A stretch of 64,000 bases of DNA from an uncultured Gemmatimonadales bacterium (GCA_937919655.1 CALFPJ010000082.1:41131-105130), one strand, 5' to 3'. Shown: positions 27,279 to 36,451, numbered from the stretch's first letter. Program-made: numbers and translations. The notes: generated by a model not told the origin, from the sequence alone.

Positions 27279-29530
27279 CAGAACGCTTGCCCGATCGACA
27301 GGTGTATCTGAAACCTGCGCAACGAAAACGCCGACGACTCGCCAAAAAGAACACGCGGCGTCAGGAGCGCGATGTTGTTCGTGCGCACATACGGAATGAA
27401 TTCACCGTTCACGCTGAGCGGGCCGTCCCTCGGGTCGTCCGGGTCATCCACCAAGGGGTCGAACGGCCGAATTTGAGTCGTGACGACTGATAGCTCCTGG
27501 GCACCACGGAACCGGTAAGCCAAGTCGACCCGGATCGGGCCGATCGGGCTGAGGAAGCGCACGCCCACGCCGGGCGTCACTTCCAGGTCGGAGAGCGAGA
27601 CCGACTCGACCGCGGCCCACACTTGGCCCACATCGGCGAAGGTCACTACTTCGAAGGACCGCCCAACACCGAAACGGAGTTCAAGGTTGGCCTCCAATAC
27701 CCGCGTGCCTCCGGTAGGGCGAGATATGAAGCCTTCGTTCCCGAGCGGTGACGCGTCGCAGCTGAGGTCGATCACTGTCTCCGGTGAGCAGTTCGCGCCC
27801 CTGTTGCTAAGGAGGGGAAGAGGGTCCAGCACCTGCAGAACCCCCGGGCCAAGCCGGCTCTGCGAAAAACCACGAACCGAATTGGCGCCGCCCGCATAGA
27901 ACCGCTTCTGTGGGTGAACCAAGTCGACAGAATTTCCGCCCCGATCCAGTGCGCTGAACGAACCCGCCCCGATCCAACCCCCGCGCACCCGGCCGGCCCA
28001 AACAGCAACAGACGAGATCTCGGAGTACTTGGTCCCTTCTACCACAACACGGTCATACCGAAAGTGCGAACCGGTCCAAGGGGCCGCGTGCTCAAGATCC
28101 ACCACCACACTGTATCCGCGAGTGGGGTTCAAAAGATTGTTTGCGAGATTTCGCGTGAAGTTGATCCCAACCGGTGCAATTCGGTTCGCACTGCCCAGGA
28201 TGTCGATATCCTCGGCTGTGCAAGCCAAGAAACCCGTACAGAATAGGAGTTCCGCGGCGTCCAAGCGTGACAACTCGGGGCGGTAGGAGAGCGTCAGGGG
28301 TGTGCGGGGCCCGATAGCTCGTGTCAATGACAAGTTGAGTCCGACTGCTTCCCTGATGAAGACGTCCGGTAGGGACTGGCGCTCTCCGAAGACCGACGCG
28401 GAAAACGAGTTGCGCGGCGAGAAGATCCAGGGCTGCACGAAATCTACCGACGCGAGCCAGTTCAACTCTCCGAACGCGCCGTCGCCGCTGTCCCGGCAGA
28501 GGATGTCATGGAACTGGGGGGCGAGGATGTTCGAGAGCCTGCCCCGGACCTGGAGCGTGCGTCCTCCTCCCCAGAAGTTTCGGGCCGACCAACGCGACTC
28601 CACGTCAAAACACTCAGCCGTGGTGAGTCCGGCCCCGTAGCGAACCCGATAGGCTTGGCCCTCATTGACCGTGACCGTTAAGGGGACAACAGGGTTCGCG
28701 TCGCTGCCCAGGTCGGCTATCACATTAGCCGTGCGAATGATCTCGAGGCCGAAGAGGCGAGCTTGTCCCTCGATCAGCTGGTTTCGCCTGTAGAGTCCGC
28801 CCTCACGGAATTGCAGTGCATTGCGCACTGTAGCATCGGAGAGCGCTTGATTTCCCACCACCTCTATGGGCCCGTATCGCGTGAGAGGACCCGTGTCGAT
28901 GTCGAAGGTCACGTCGGCGACGTGGAGGTCATCTGACGGGATGAGGTACCAGTGAAGGACGAAAACGTGCGCATAACCTCGATCCGCCAAGCGAGTCGCC
29001 AAGGAGTCTCGTGTAGCATCGAGCGCAATGGTGCTCAGGCGCTCACCAGGCTTCAGCGGGAGGTTGTCGAAGATCAACGGATCAACAGCGTCGTCGGCGC
29101 CGACGACATTAATGCTGCGCGTTAGAACGGGGGTCCCCTCCTGGACGCGGAAGGTCATCTCAGCCCCTCCGTCCGGGCGCAGGAATCGCGCAGTATCGAC
29201 TTGGATCTCTCGGAATCCGCGGCGTTGATACCAGATCTGTAGGCGGGCTAGATCAGGCACGATCTGCCTTTCCGGCAGGTAGAATTTTTTCACGGCAAAA
29301 TCGGCGCCGAGCCAACAGAAGGGACTGAAGATCGCCGACCGGCACTCACTCGGCCTGGTGACGATCGCCCGCGCAAGCGAGTCAGCAGGAAAGGACTCGT
29401 TCCCCTCGAAATACACGGCGACGACTTCTCTCCGACCGACCTGGGCTTCGACCCGAGTCGGCGCGGCCATCGCGGCAAGCGCCACGACGACCCCGGCGAG
29501 CGCACGCGCCAGGTCGAGACGTCCCCCCAC
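27278..29530 (-). CDS. tamA: BamA/TamA-family outer membrane assembly barrel
   Basis: A 750-residue Omp85 protein. A signal peptide (ALAGVVVALAAMAAP, ending VEAQ) precedes about three POTRA domains (residues about 35-300; VVAVYFEGNESFPADSLA, ITRSIN-like INVVGADDAV, and YGPIEVVGNQALSDATV). The C-terminal 16-stranded barrel contains GGANSVRGFSQSRLGP, with the Arg-Gly-Phe of the conserved L6 loop, and ends in aromatic RFQIHLSIGQAF. It is called TamA rather than BamA because it is directly coupled to tamB. Start is GTG at 29530, overlapping the stop of the small gene upstream by one base. No skp, lpxD or other bam-neighbour genes are present. Confidence 0.85.
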   Translation of the reverse strand: MGGRLDLARALAGVVVALAAMAAPTRVEAQVGRREVVAVYFEGNESFPADSLARAIVTRPSECRSAIFSPFCWLGADFAVKKFYLPERQIVPDLARLQIWYQRRGFREIQVDTARFLRPDGGAEMTFRVQEGTPVLTRSINVVGADDAVDPLIFDNLPLKPGERLSTIALDATRDSLATRLADRGYAHVFVLHWYLIPSDDLHVADVTFDIDTGPLTRYGPIEVVGNQALSDATVRNALQFREGGLYRRNQLIEGQARLFGLEIIRTANVIADLGSDANPVVPLTVTVNEGQAYRVRYGAGLTTAECFDVESRWSARNFWGGGRTLQVRGRLSNILAPQFHDILCRDSGDGAFGELNWLASVDFVQPWIFSPRNSFSASVFGERQSLPDVFIREAVGLNLSLTRAIGPRTPLTLSYRPELSRLDAAELLFCTGFLACTAEDIDILGSANRIAPVGINFTRNLANNLLNPTRGYSVVVDLEHAAPWTGSHFRYDRVVVEGTKYSEISSVAVWAGRVRGGWIGAGSFSALDRGGNSVDLVHPQKRFYAGGANSVRGFSQSRLGPGVLQVLDPLPLLSNRGANCSPETVIDLSCDASPLGNEGFISRPTGGTRVLEANLELRFGVGRSFEVVTFADVGQVWAAVESVSLSDLEVTPGVGVRFLSPIGPIRVDLAYRFRGAQELSVVTTQIRPFDPLVDDPDDPRDGPLSVNGEFIPYVRTNNIALLTPRVLFGESSAFSLRRFQIHLSIGQAF

Positions 29531-29712
29531 TATCTCTCTCCGGCCTGCGGTCCGTCCAGTCGCTCGACCCCCACCCCGCCCGTCGGCTCGCGGGCAAGAA
29601 AGATGCGAGTGAGGTAGAACGCGACCAGGCCGACGCCCGCAGCGAGCCCAGAGGCCATCACCGCGGCACAGAGGGTTTCACTCCGGTTCGGCCGATTGCG
29701 TAGGTATCGCAA
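29530..29712 (-). CDS. Small single-helix membrane protein of unknown function
   Basis: A 60-residue frame with a basic N-terminus (MRYLRNRPNRSE) and one hydrophobic stretch (VMASGLAAGVGLVAFYLTRI), then a Gly/Glu-rich tail. It begins at a TTG three bases after the phosphoesterase stop codon and ends overlapping the tamA start by one base. This packing in a coupled operon supports it being real despite its size. No family is recognised. A role at the envelope near TamA is possible but only by position. Confidence 0.55.
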   Translation of the reverse strand: MRYLRNRPNRSETLCAAVMASGLAAGVGLVAFYLTRIFLAREPTGGVGVERLDGPQAGER

Positions 29713-29714
29713 GA

Positions 29715-30575
29715 TCAGCCCCGGGGCTCGGCCAAAAGCGTATCGGGATATTCGACCGCCATGGGCATTCCAGCACGTCGCAGCGACACTTTTTCCCCCG
29801 GTTTAAACGCCGCTCCCCGAGCCTCGAAATGGTGTGGCGTCACCTGGATCTGATCTCCAAGTATCTCAACGAGGTTGCAGCTATTCCTGCGCCGCTCAGG
29901 GCCTCGACCACGGCGCGACGTCGTGGTCCCTGTAGCAATGAGCGGGACGCCAGCCACTGTGCCTGGCAGAATGTCGCGAGAGCTCGAGAAGTGGGTCTGG
30001 TGGACGTGCCCACCCAAGACGACATCGACCTGCATGTCCTCAATTTGCTTCAGAATCCGCTTCGCACCCGGCATCGGCGCCCCCCCAAGTCCGTCAGGGG
30101 TGGGCACAAAGTGATGGTGGATCACCAGCACCCGGGCCCCACCCGGAGGGGCAGACTCAAACGCCTTGCGGGCGAAATTGAGCTGCATCCCGGTGATCCG
30201 ACCGTTCACGATCGCTTGATACGGAGCCGCCGAATTCAGGCCAACAATTATCGCTCCGGCCACGCGTGCAACGGAGTCTACGTCGCGAGGGATGTGCCGG
30301 CGCCAGCGCCAAAAGGGAAACACGGCCCGCTCGAACACACGATAGAGCGGCACGTCGTGGTTGCCGGGGGTGACCACGAGCGGGACAGTCGGCAGGCGCT
30401 GAAGGAACTCCCAGGCGGCCTTGAACTCCCTTCCCTTGGCTCTCTGTGTGAGGTCGCCGGACACCACGATCAGGTGCGGCATCGTGTCGAACGCGAGGTT
30501 CCGGAAAGCCTCAGCCGCGCGGGGGCGAAACGGCTTTCCAAATTGAAGATCCGATGCGTGCAGAATCGTCAACAT
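29715..30575 (-). CDS. Calcineurin-like metallophosphoesterase
   Basis: A 286-residue cytoplasmic phosphoesterase with all binuclear metal motifs: ASDLQFGK, VSGDLTQRAK, TPGNHDVP, then IHHHFVP and GGHVHQTHF. The start at 30575 (MLTILHASDL) is preferred because AGGAGG lies 7 bases upstream; an in-frame ATG at 30593 would overlap lgt. CpdA-like cyclic nucleotide phosphodiesterases share this layout, as do some UDP-diacylglucosamine-type and unknown hydrolases. The substrate is not identifiable. It lies between lgt and tamA in an envelope-gene run. In the family's first motif Asp-x-His, the third residue is Gln here (DLQ), which may alter metal binding or activity. Confidence 0.82.
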   Translation of the reverse strand: MLTILHASDLQFGKPFRPRAAEAFRNLAFDTMPHLIVVSGDLTQRAKGREFKAAWEFLQRLPTVPLVVTPGNHDVPLYRVFERAVFPFWRWRRHIPRDVDSVARVAGAIIVGLNSAAPYQAIVNGRITGMQLNFARKAFESAPPGGARVLVIHHHFVPTPDGLGGAPMPGAKRILKQIEDMQVDVVLGGHVHQTHFSSSRDILPGTVAGVPLIATGTTTSRRGRGPERRRNSCNLVEILGDQIQVTPHHFEARGAAFKPGEKVSLRRAGMPMAVEYPDTLLAEPRG

Positions 30576-30589
30576 GGAGCCTCCTTCCC

Positions 30590-31429
30590 TCATGCCGTCG
30601 GCACCGGCTTACTCGTACGATTCATGCCGACGATCCCCACGGTGACAACACCGAGGCTGATCAACTGAGCAAGGGTCAGCACGCCGAAGAAGCGGTCGTC
30701 CTTCGCCCGCAAGAACTCGACCAGAAAACGCTCCATCCCCGCCAAGGCGAGCCAAAGCATGAACAACCAACCTGCCCCGTGTTTGTGTCGCCGAATCTTC
30801 CAGAGAAACAGGAAAATCGCAGTACTGATTCCGACTTCATAAAGCTGTGTCGGATGCACCGGAAGAACCTGTCCATATTTTTCCACCAGGGCGGGATCGA
30901 CGGAGATCCCCATAGCCTCGATGTTCGACACGGTGGTTGCCGGATAACCGCGCGGAAAGGCAATTCCAAGCCACGAATCGGTCGGGACACCCCAGTCGTC
31001 ACCCACCAAGAAGCAACCGATGCGCCCGACCCCGTAGGCCATCGCGAGGCCCGGCGCCACGGCATCTGCCATCGGGCGTAGTGGCAATTTTTGGCGCCGA
31101 ATCTCCCATACGACCATGGCGGTCGCGAGTATGAAACCCCCGTACCACACGAGACCGCCACGAGCAAAGATCAAAGCTGCCGGATCGGTCGCGAGCCTAG
31201 GGTAGTTCAGAAGGATGTAATAGACCTTGGCCCCGAGTATCCCACCGACCACGGCCATGAAGACGAGATCCCATGCCTTATCCGGATCTTGGCCAATCCG
31301 TGACATCTCGGCACGGATCAAGTAGCCCCCCGTCAGGAACGAGAAGAGCATGAACACGCCGAACGACGTGATCGCCTCACCGCCTAGGAATGGAACCCAG
31401 TTCGGTAGTTCAAAAATGATAGGATACAT
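30590..31429 (-). CDS. lgt: Prolipoprotein diacylglyceryl transferase Lgt
   Basis: A 279-residue polytopic inner membrane enzyme that transfers diacylglycerol from phosphatidylglycerol to the lipobox Cys. About seven hydrophobic helices are visible. The family signature is present: GGLVWYGGFI, then GRIGCFLVGDDWG and HPTQLYEVG with the conserved His and Tyr, followed by ERFLVEFLRA. Length is typical. It serves the many lipoproteins in this window (NagZ, NamZ, M14 peptidase, metallo-lactamase fold protein). Its stop lies 14 bases before the phosphoesterase start. Confidence 0.95.
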   Translation of the reverse strand: MYPIIFELPNWVPFLGGEAITSFGVFMLFSFLTGGYLIRAEMSRIGQDPDKAWDLVFMAVVGGILGAKVYYILLNYPRLATDPAALIFARGGLVWYGGFILATAMVVWEIRRQKLPLRPMADAVAPGLAMAYGVGRIGCFLVGDDWGVPTDSWLGIAFPRGYPATTVSNIEAMGISVDPALVEKYGQVLPVHPTQLYEVGISTAIFLFLWKIRRHKHGAGWLFMLWLALAGMERFLVEFLRAKDDRFFGVLTLAQLISLGVVTVGIVGMNRTSKPVPTA

Positions 31430-31486
31430 GCGCCTAACTTCGCGGGAGGAAGAGGTTACCGGAACACGCTACCCGCCAGGGCGCGT

Positions 31487-32545
31487 TCATGCGCTGGGCC
31501 TTATTAGGCCCGGGAATGGCAGGCCTGCACCGGCAGAAGCGGCCAACCCGTCGCCGGGTGCGGATTCATATCGAAAGCGGGCCGCCCGGGCGACCATCGC
31601 CCCGTTGTCGAGCGACAATCGCGTGGAAGCGTGGAATAACCGCCCGTCTCTCAGGCGCGCAGCGATTTCTTCGCGGAGGCGCGTATTGGCACTCACGCCG
31701 CCGCCCAGCAATACCCTGCGACATCCGGTCTCCTCAACGGCCCTCATGGTCTTCGTCGCCAGGACGTCTACCGCAGCCTCCTGGAACGCCGCAGCGATGT
31801 GGGGCGTCTCCTGCTCGAGATCACCTTCTGCGTCCAGCTTCGCGGCCAGTTCCACGACCGCTGTCTTCAGTCCGCTAAAGGAGAAGTCGTAGTACGATGC
31901 ATCCTCGCGTTTTTGGTTTCGCTTTAACATGGGGCGCGGCAACCGGTGCCGTTGCCCTCGGACAGCCCTGGCGACCCGTTCGATTTCCGGCCCGCCGGGA
32001 TAGGACAACCCCAGCAGCTTCGCGGCCTTGTCGAACGCCTCTCCAGCTGCGTCGTCACGGGTCTCTCCGAGCAAACGGTACTGCCCCCACGCCGGCACAT
32101 GGAGGAGCATAGTGTGGCCGCCAGAAACTAGGAGCCCAACGAAAGGGGGTTCGGCCTCTGGATCTTCGAGGGAAGGCGCAAAAAGATGGGCCTCCATATG
32201 GTGGACAGGCACGAAAGGGCGACCCAAGCCGAACGCGGCGGACTTCGCCCAACACACACCCACGAGAAGAGCCCCTATGAGGCCAGGCCCGGCGGTCGCG
32301 CCAATAAGGTCGATGTCCCGAAGTCGGACGCCAGCCTGCGCGAGTGTCTCGTCCACGACGGCGTCGATCTTCTGAAGATGCGCCCGGGCCGCGAGCTCCG
32401 GGATGACCCCTCCGAACACCTCGTGCTCGTCCTGCGACAAAATGATGTGCCCCAGGATCCGGTTGTCCCCATCGATCACGGCGGCTGACGTCTCGTCGCA
32501 GGAAGTCTCAATCCCTAGGACGAGTGGAGTAGGGATGGCAGTCAC
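31487..32545 (-). CDS. tsaD: TsaD, tRNA threonylcarbamoyladenosine transferase
   Basis: A 352-residue ASKHA-fold protein of the Kae1/TsaD family, which transfers threonylcarbamoyl to A37 of ANN-decoding tRNAs with TsaB and TsaE. LGIETSCDETSAAV opens the protein, the metal site is HHMEAHLFAP (usual HMEGH, with Ala for Gly), and GGGVSANTRLREEI is near the C-terminus. LLVSGGHTMLLHV is also conserved. Start is GTG at 32545, two bases after the ybbR stop. Length is normal. Neither TsaB nor TsaE is in the window. Confidence 0.95.
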   Translation of the reverse strand: MTAIPTPLVLGIETSCDETSAAVIDGDNRILGHIILSQDEHEVFGGVIPELAARAHLQKIDAVVDETLAQAGVRLRDIDLIGATAGPGLIGALLVGVCWAKSAAFGLGRPFVPVHHMEAHLFAPSLEDPEAEPPFVGLLVSGGHTMLLHVPAWGQYRLLGETRDDAAGEAFDKAAKLLGLSYPGGPEIERVARAVRGQRHRLPRPMLKRNQKREDASYYDFSFSGLKTAVVELAAKLDAEGDLEQETPHIAAAFQEAAVDVLATKTMRAVEETGCRRVLLGGGVSANTRLREEIAARLRDGRLFHASTRLSLDNGAMVARAARFRYESAPGDGLAASAGAGLPFPGLIRPSA

Positions 32546-32547
32546 CG

Positions 32548-33522
32548 TCAGTCCAAGGCTCCGCCGCCGAAATCGGCGGCCCTCCGCACGGTGACTACAT
32601 CCGTGGAAGGAACAGCGGTAGCAAGCGCCGGGACGCCCTCGATGCTAATCGGCACGCGCCGCTCTTCACCTGGGGCCATGTCCCTGAGTAACTCTGGAAG
32701 CACCCAAACCCGCAGCAATGTTGGGTCAATAGCGGTCACAACCGTGCGGGCCCCACTCACGCGGAGCTGGATCGATTCGGGGTCGATCACGACTTCGGTG
32801 CCCACTCGGGCGCTGTCCACAAGAATCATGAGACCGGACAGTACACGCTCGACGACGTCTTCTAGGCGGACGCCGACGGTGGTCGTCGCTGGCACGAGTA
32901 GCGCGCCCATCAGCCCCGTGGTGTCGAGCGACACATTGAACACCCCCGACGCTCCGACGGTGCCGAGATCGAACGGCGTCAGTGGAATCGAGTCCAGACT
33001 CTCAATCCTACTGCGCGCACCACGAACTCTTGCCTCGCGAGGGTCCAGGCCCAATGGGCTCGCGAGCGCGAGGTCCTTCGGTAGCTCCCCGCGAGTCCGT
33101 ACTGCGATCGGGAGCGTCCGGGTCATCGTCCGCTCCAGGGAGATGCGGACATTCGCGGGAGCCATGGACTCTACTGTGAGGCCTGTCCCTTGGCCGAGTC
33201 CCACCCACTCACGGCGGAGCGACACCAGCGTATCTGCTGACCTCACGGCGTCCAGTTGAACACGCACAGTGGTGCCTTCGCGGGCCAAGCGAATGATCTC
33301 ACGTGCGGGGCCACCAAGGCGAAGGTCAACCTCGACCGGGTCAGGTGGTGCGGCGAGGGTCCAGGCAGTGTCGGAGATCTCGACGATGATCGGGACCGAC
33401 GAGAACGTCTCTTGATTGCGGGGTTCCGTCTGCACCAGGCCCCAGAAAAACACAGCCAGGCCGAGCGCAGCGACCTTGAGTCGCCAATTGTGGAGCAACG
33501 CCCCAGCCGACCGAGAGGACAC
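32548..33522 (-). CDS. ybbR: YbbR-like domain protein
   Basis: A 324-residue protein with one N-terminal membrane helix (residues about 12-30, LKVAALGLAVFFWGLVQ) and about three YbbR beta-domains outside the membrane. Typical segments are VPIIVEISDTAWTLAAPPDP, RTLPIAVRTRGELP and a valine-rich repeat of VRVQL/VDLRL strands. YbbR/CdaR proteins regulate the diadenylate cyclase CdaA when encoded beside it, but no cyclase gene is adjacent here. Start is GTG at 33522 with an AAAGGA site inside the upstream palindrome. The frame ends two bases before tsaD. Confidence 0.82.
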   Translation of the reverse strand: MSSRSAGALLHNWRLKVAALGLAVFFWGLVQTEPRNQETFSSVPIIVEISDTAWTLAAPPDPVEVDLRLGGPAREIIRLAREGTTVRVQLDAVRSADTLVSLRREWVGLGQGTGLTVESMAPANVRISLERTMTRTLPIAVRTRGELPKDLALASPLGLDPREARVRGARSRIESLDSIPLTPFDLGTVGASGVFNVSLDTTGLMGALLVPATTTVGVRLEDVVERVLSGLMILVDSARVGTEVVIDPESIQLRVSGARTVVTAIDPTLLRVWVLPELLRDMAPGEERRVPISIEGVPALATAVPSTDVVTVRRAADFGGGALD

Positions 33523-33686
33523 TAGTATCCTTTAACAGAAGTTCGTTTGCATTCGAGCGCCGCTGCATCCACGCTGGCTCCGTTGCTCCTCCGCAAAATA
33601 GCTCCGCTATTCCTTGTCGTCTCGCCTTGCCAGCGGGACGCATCGGCACTCTCGGTACTCAACCAACTTCTGGAAAAGGACACTAG
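33522..33686. repeat. 165-bp imperfect palindrome filling the tlpA-ybbR gap
   Basis: The two halves align as inverted copies over their whole length, centred on a perfect AATAGC-TCC-GCTATT hairpin at 33597-33611. Outer arms read CTAGTATCCTTT and, on the other strand, CTAGTGTCCTTT, followed in both by CAGAAGTT. Inner arms share CGCTGGC and GCATCC-like blocks. A 10-bp direct repeat (AGGACACTAG) lies at 33516-33525 and 33677-33686. It runs from the tlpA stop to the ybbR start. It may be a MITE/REP-like mobile repeat, a strong transcript structure, or both. Confidence 0.75.
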
Positions 33687-34240
33687 CTGCCGAGCAGACG
33701 GAGAATGAGCTCCTTATTCGCAGGCGCATCCCAGCTCGTACTTCCAGCCACCTTTTTGAAGATCACGCCTTCCTTATCGATCACGAACGATTCAGGAACG
33801 CCCGTGGTCTGATAGACACGTTGAATGTCCCCCGCGTGGTTCTTCATAAGCGGAAATGTGAGGCCGAGCTCTTGAGCGAAACCCACTAAATCGCCCCCGG
33901 CCCTCCCGAAAATGTCCGTCTCCCCGAAAGGCGCATCAATGCTGACGGCGAGAATCTCAAAGTCGTCACGCGACAGGTCATCGTAAAGCCGCTGCATTGA
34001 CGGCATTTCTTCCCGGCAAGGCGCACACCAGGTCGCCCACACGTTCAAGAGAACGATTTTGCCTCTGTAGTCCGAAACGGACACTTGCGAGCCGTCCATC
34101 GCCGTTACGACAAAGTCAGGCGCGACAGCACCTGTAATGACGGGCTGATAATTCTCGCGTCCAGCCCAAGCCGCGGCCACGACGGCTGCGACCCCGAGGA
34201 TCGTCCAGAGGTAAGGCGAGCGAGCGAAAGAGCGCTTCAT
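33683..34240 (-). CDS. TlpA/ResA-like membrane-anchored thioredoxin
   Basis: A 185-residue thioredoxin-fold protein with an N-terminal membrane anchor (WTILGVAAVVAAAWAG) and the active site WATWCAPCREEMP. VNVWATWC, GVPESFVIDKEG with the cis-Pro region, and AVSIDAPFGETDIFG mark the TlpA/ResA/redoxin branch. It should act as a periplasmic thiol:disulfide reductant, for example in cytochrome c maturation, but no ccm gene is nearby. Start is taken at 34240 (MKRSFARSP); a GTG three codons upstream is possible. The stop codon lies inside the end of the palindrome. Confidence 0.88.
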   Translation of the reverse strand: MKRSFARSPYLWTILGVAAVVAAAWAGRENYQPVITGAVAPDFVVTAMDGSQVSVSDYRGKIVLLNVWATWCAPCREEMPSMQRLYDDLSRDDFEILAVSIDAPFGETDIFGRAGGDLVGFAQELGLTFPLMKNHAGDIQRVYQTTGVPESFVIDKEGVIFKKVAGSTSWDAPANKELILRLLGS

Positions 34241-34316
34241 GACAAGCACCGGAAAGCGTTGCGGTAGAAAGGATCAGGGCGCCCGACGACGCCCCGCTTG
34301 CTACGGCGCCGGAAGG

Positions 34317-35138
34317 TCAATGTTCCCTGAGCCTTCCGCGACGCCCTACTGACAACCGGACCTCCGCACCACGCTCCAACTCCGTGTCGACGGCCGGCTC
34401 CTGCTCCACCACGATGCCTTGGTCCCGGCCAAAACGGAAGACCTCGACAACTTCGACCACAACGAGCCCGAGCGAGTCCAACATCTGGAAGGCTTCGTCC
34501 TCCCCCAACCCGAGCACAAGCGGCATTGGGACCACGGGGGGGCCGGTGCTCACAATCATGCGCACTTCAGACGGAAGTGCGAGCACCGACGCGGCTGTAG
34601 GACGGGTCTCAATCACGAATCCACGGGGCACCTCGGCCTGCGCGGTATCCATCGAGACCATGAATCCGCTGCTCTCAAGCACGATACGGGCGCCGCTCTC
34701 TTGGAGACGAGCAACGTCAGGAATCGAGCGCATCTGGGGTCCGCGGCTGAGCGTGACCCGCACAGGCGCTTCCGGCCGGGCTACCTGGCCGGCTAACGGC
34801 GACTGCCCAATGATCAGAGACTGCGCAACAGACGGGTGCAACAGCGAGTCGATCTCACCGAGCTGAAGGCCAGCCCCCAGGAGTCGCTCGCGGGCGCTCG
34901 CGAGGCCTAACCCCCCAAGGTCAGGAACCTCGAACAGATCTCCAAGCGGCGGTGGCTCTGGAAAGAGGAACAACGTGGAGATGCCGTATCCGCCACCCCA
35001 CCCCAGCAGGAGCAATCCGAGCGCGATCAGCCAGATCGGCTTCCCCGTACGTGGGGCCGAGCCACCCTTCTTGTCGGGCCGCTTGTCTGGAGCGGGTTTC
35101 CCCCCGCGACGGCGCGCCAACGAACCTCCTAACCTCAT
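34317..35138 (-). CDS. PASTA domain membrane protein
   Basis: A 273-residue protein. A Lys/Arg/Gly-rich cytoplasmic N-terminus is followed by one membrane helix (IWLIALGLLLLGWGGGYG, about 34-52) and three PASTA domains. Markers are VPDLGGLGLASARERLLGAG, IPDVARLQESGARIVLESSG, and VLGLGEDEAFQMLDSLGLVV, each ending in VRVTLSRG or similar. PASTA domains bind peptidoglycan or muropeptides on penicillin-binding proteins and Ser/Thr kinases. No kinase or transpeptidase domain is attached here. The ATG overlaps the rsmB stop by 4 bases. A role as a cell-wall sensor or anchor is inferred. Confidence 0.85.
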   Translation of the reverse strand: MRLGGSLARRRGGKPAPDKRPDKKGGSAPRTGKPIWLIALGLLLLGWGGGYGISTLFLFPEPPPLGDLFEVPDLGGLGLASARERLLGAGLQLGEIDSLLHPSVAQSLIIGQSPLAGQVARPEAPVRVTLSRGPQMRSIPDVARLQESGARIVLESSGFMVSMDTAQAEVPRGFVIETRPTAASVLALPSEVRMIVSTGPPVVPMPLVLGLGEDEAFQMLDSLGLVVVEVVEVFRFGRDQGIVVEQEPAVDTELERGAEVRLSVGRRGRLREH

Positions 35139-36451
35139 GCTTGCCTTCTGAGGCGCGCCGCGAAGGAGCCATCGAAGCCGGATTGGTGCGGCAGGACGGC
35201 CAAGCGACCTCGGCCATCGATAAAGCGGGCCTGTACGGCCTCCGTGGCCTCTGAACGGAACTCTGGGTGTGTCGCCAAGAACGCGTCGACGGTCTCATCG
35301 TTCTCTTCGGGCTCGAGCGTGCAGGTTGAGTACACAAGCAGGCCCCCCGGAGCGACCGACGACGCAGCAGCATCGAGAAACCTGCGTTGCACCTCAGCGA
35401 GTTCAGCGATCGAATCCTCGCGCAGGCGCCAACGGGCGTCGGGGTGTCGGGCCAAGGTGCCTGTCCCCGTGCACGGAACGTCGACGAGCACGACGTCCGC
35501 ATCGACAAATGGCGGGTGGGCGGCATCTGCCACCACACAGCCGATTCGGCTTTGCGTCCGTTTCGCGTTCTCACGAACCATACGTATACGTCGCTCCGAG
35601 CGGTCGGCGGCTAGTGTGTAGCGCGCCCCTGCAGCAGCGACCAGCGCTTTGCCACCAGGGGCAGCACACAAGTCTGCAACCTTCGTGCCTGGCGGCACAT
35701 CTGCATACCGAACGACGAGGTAGGCGGCAGGATCCTGTACGAGCGCGCAAGGCAGAACGTCCAATGCCTCCGCCGGTGTTCCGGAGTTCAGACGCAGGCA
35801 TCCGTCGACGTCCGCGACCGACTCGCAGTGGAGGCCGGCCTCAACCAACACGACTCGGGCCTCGTCGGCTGTACGGTCCAGGGGAACCAGGTAGACGGAG
35901 GGCTGCCGGTTGTTGGATTCGACCAGGGCCCTCACCTCGGCTGGGGTCCAGCGCTCGAGCCAGCGCGCGACCATCCAGCCTGGGTGTGACCCCCAGGTGG
36001 AAAGAAAGCCGGCAGGGTCGTCGGTGAAAGATGGAAAGTGCTCCTCTCCGTATCCTGCCTCACCGACACGCCTGAGAACCGCGTTGACCAACCCACCGGC
36101 ACCCTTGCCAGCGAGCGAGGTGGCGCGATCCACAGATTCCGAGACCGCCGCATAGGTCGGGACCGACCCCATGTAGAGGAGTTGATAGGCCCCCAGGCGG
36201 AGCACCTCCAAAACGCCAGGGAGCAAGGAATCGATACCCTTGTGCACATGCGCGCCAATGAGGTGATCGAGCCGCCCCCGCAGCCTCGTGACCCCATAAG
36301 TCAGGTCATGGGCGAACGCACGATCGCGCTGCGAGAGTCCTGTGAACGCGGAGCCCAAAGCCACATCGAGCCGCCGTCCTCGCTCCACCTGCTGGCGGAT
36401 CTGGAACGCGGCGTCACGAGCCGCCCCCGGCACTCCTCCATGAACCCTCAC
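35135..36451 (-). CDS. rsmB: RsmB, 16S rRNA m5C967 methyltransferase
   Basis: A 438-residue protein with an N-terminal NusB-like RNA-binding domain (residues about 1-150: SQRDRAFAHDLTYGVTR, LRLGAYQLLYM, LVNAVLRRV) and a C-terminal SAM methyltransferase domain. DLCAAPGGKALV is the cofactor loop, VDVPCTGTGTLARHPD holds the first catalytic Cys and VYSTCTLEPEEND the second. Start is GTG at 36451. It is coupled to the PASTA gene by ATGA. Length is usual. Confidence 0.94.
   Translation of the reverse strand: MRVHGGVPGAARDAAFQIRQQVERGRRLDVALGSAFTGLSQRDRAFAHDLTYGVTRLRGRLDHLIGAHVHKGIDSLLPGVLEVLRLGAYQLLYMGSVPTYAAVSESVDRATSLAGKGAGGLVNAVLRRVGEAGYGEEHFPSFTDDPAGFLSTWGSHPGWMVARWLERWTPAEVRALVESNNRQPSVYLVPLDRTADEARVVLVEAGLHCESVADVDGCLRLNSGTPAEALDVLPCALVQDPAAYLVVRYADVPPGTKVADLCAAPGGKALVAAAGARYTLAADRSERRIRMVRENAKRTQSRIGCVVADAAHPPFVDADVVLVDVPCTGTGTLARHPDARWRLREDSIAELAEVQRRFLDAAASSVAPGGLLVYSTCTLEPEENDETVDAFLATHPEFRSEATEAVQARFIDGRGRLAVLPHQSGFDGSFAARLRRQA

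Noticed and set aside
35269..36027. Long open frame on the plus strand opposite rsmB
   Set aside because: High-GC antisense shadow: no ribosome site, arginine/serine-rich composition and no family features, while rsmB is fully conserved.
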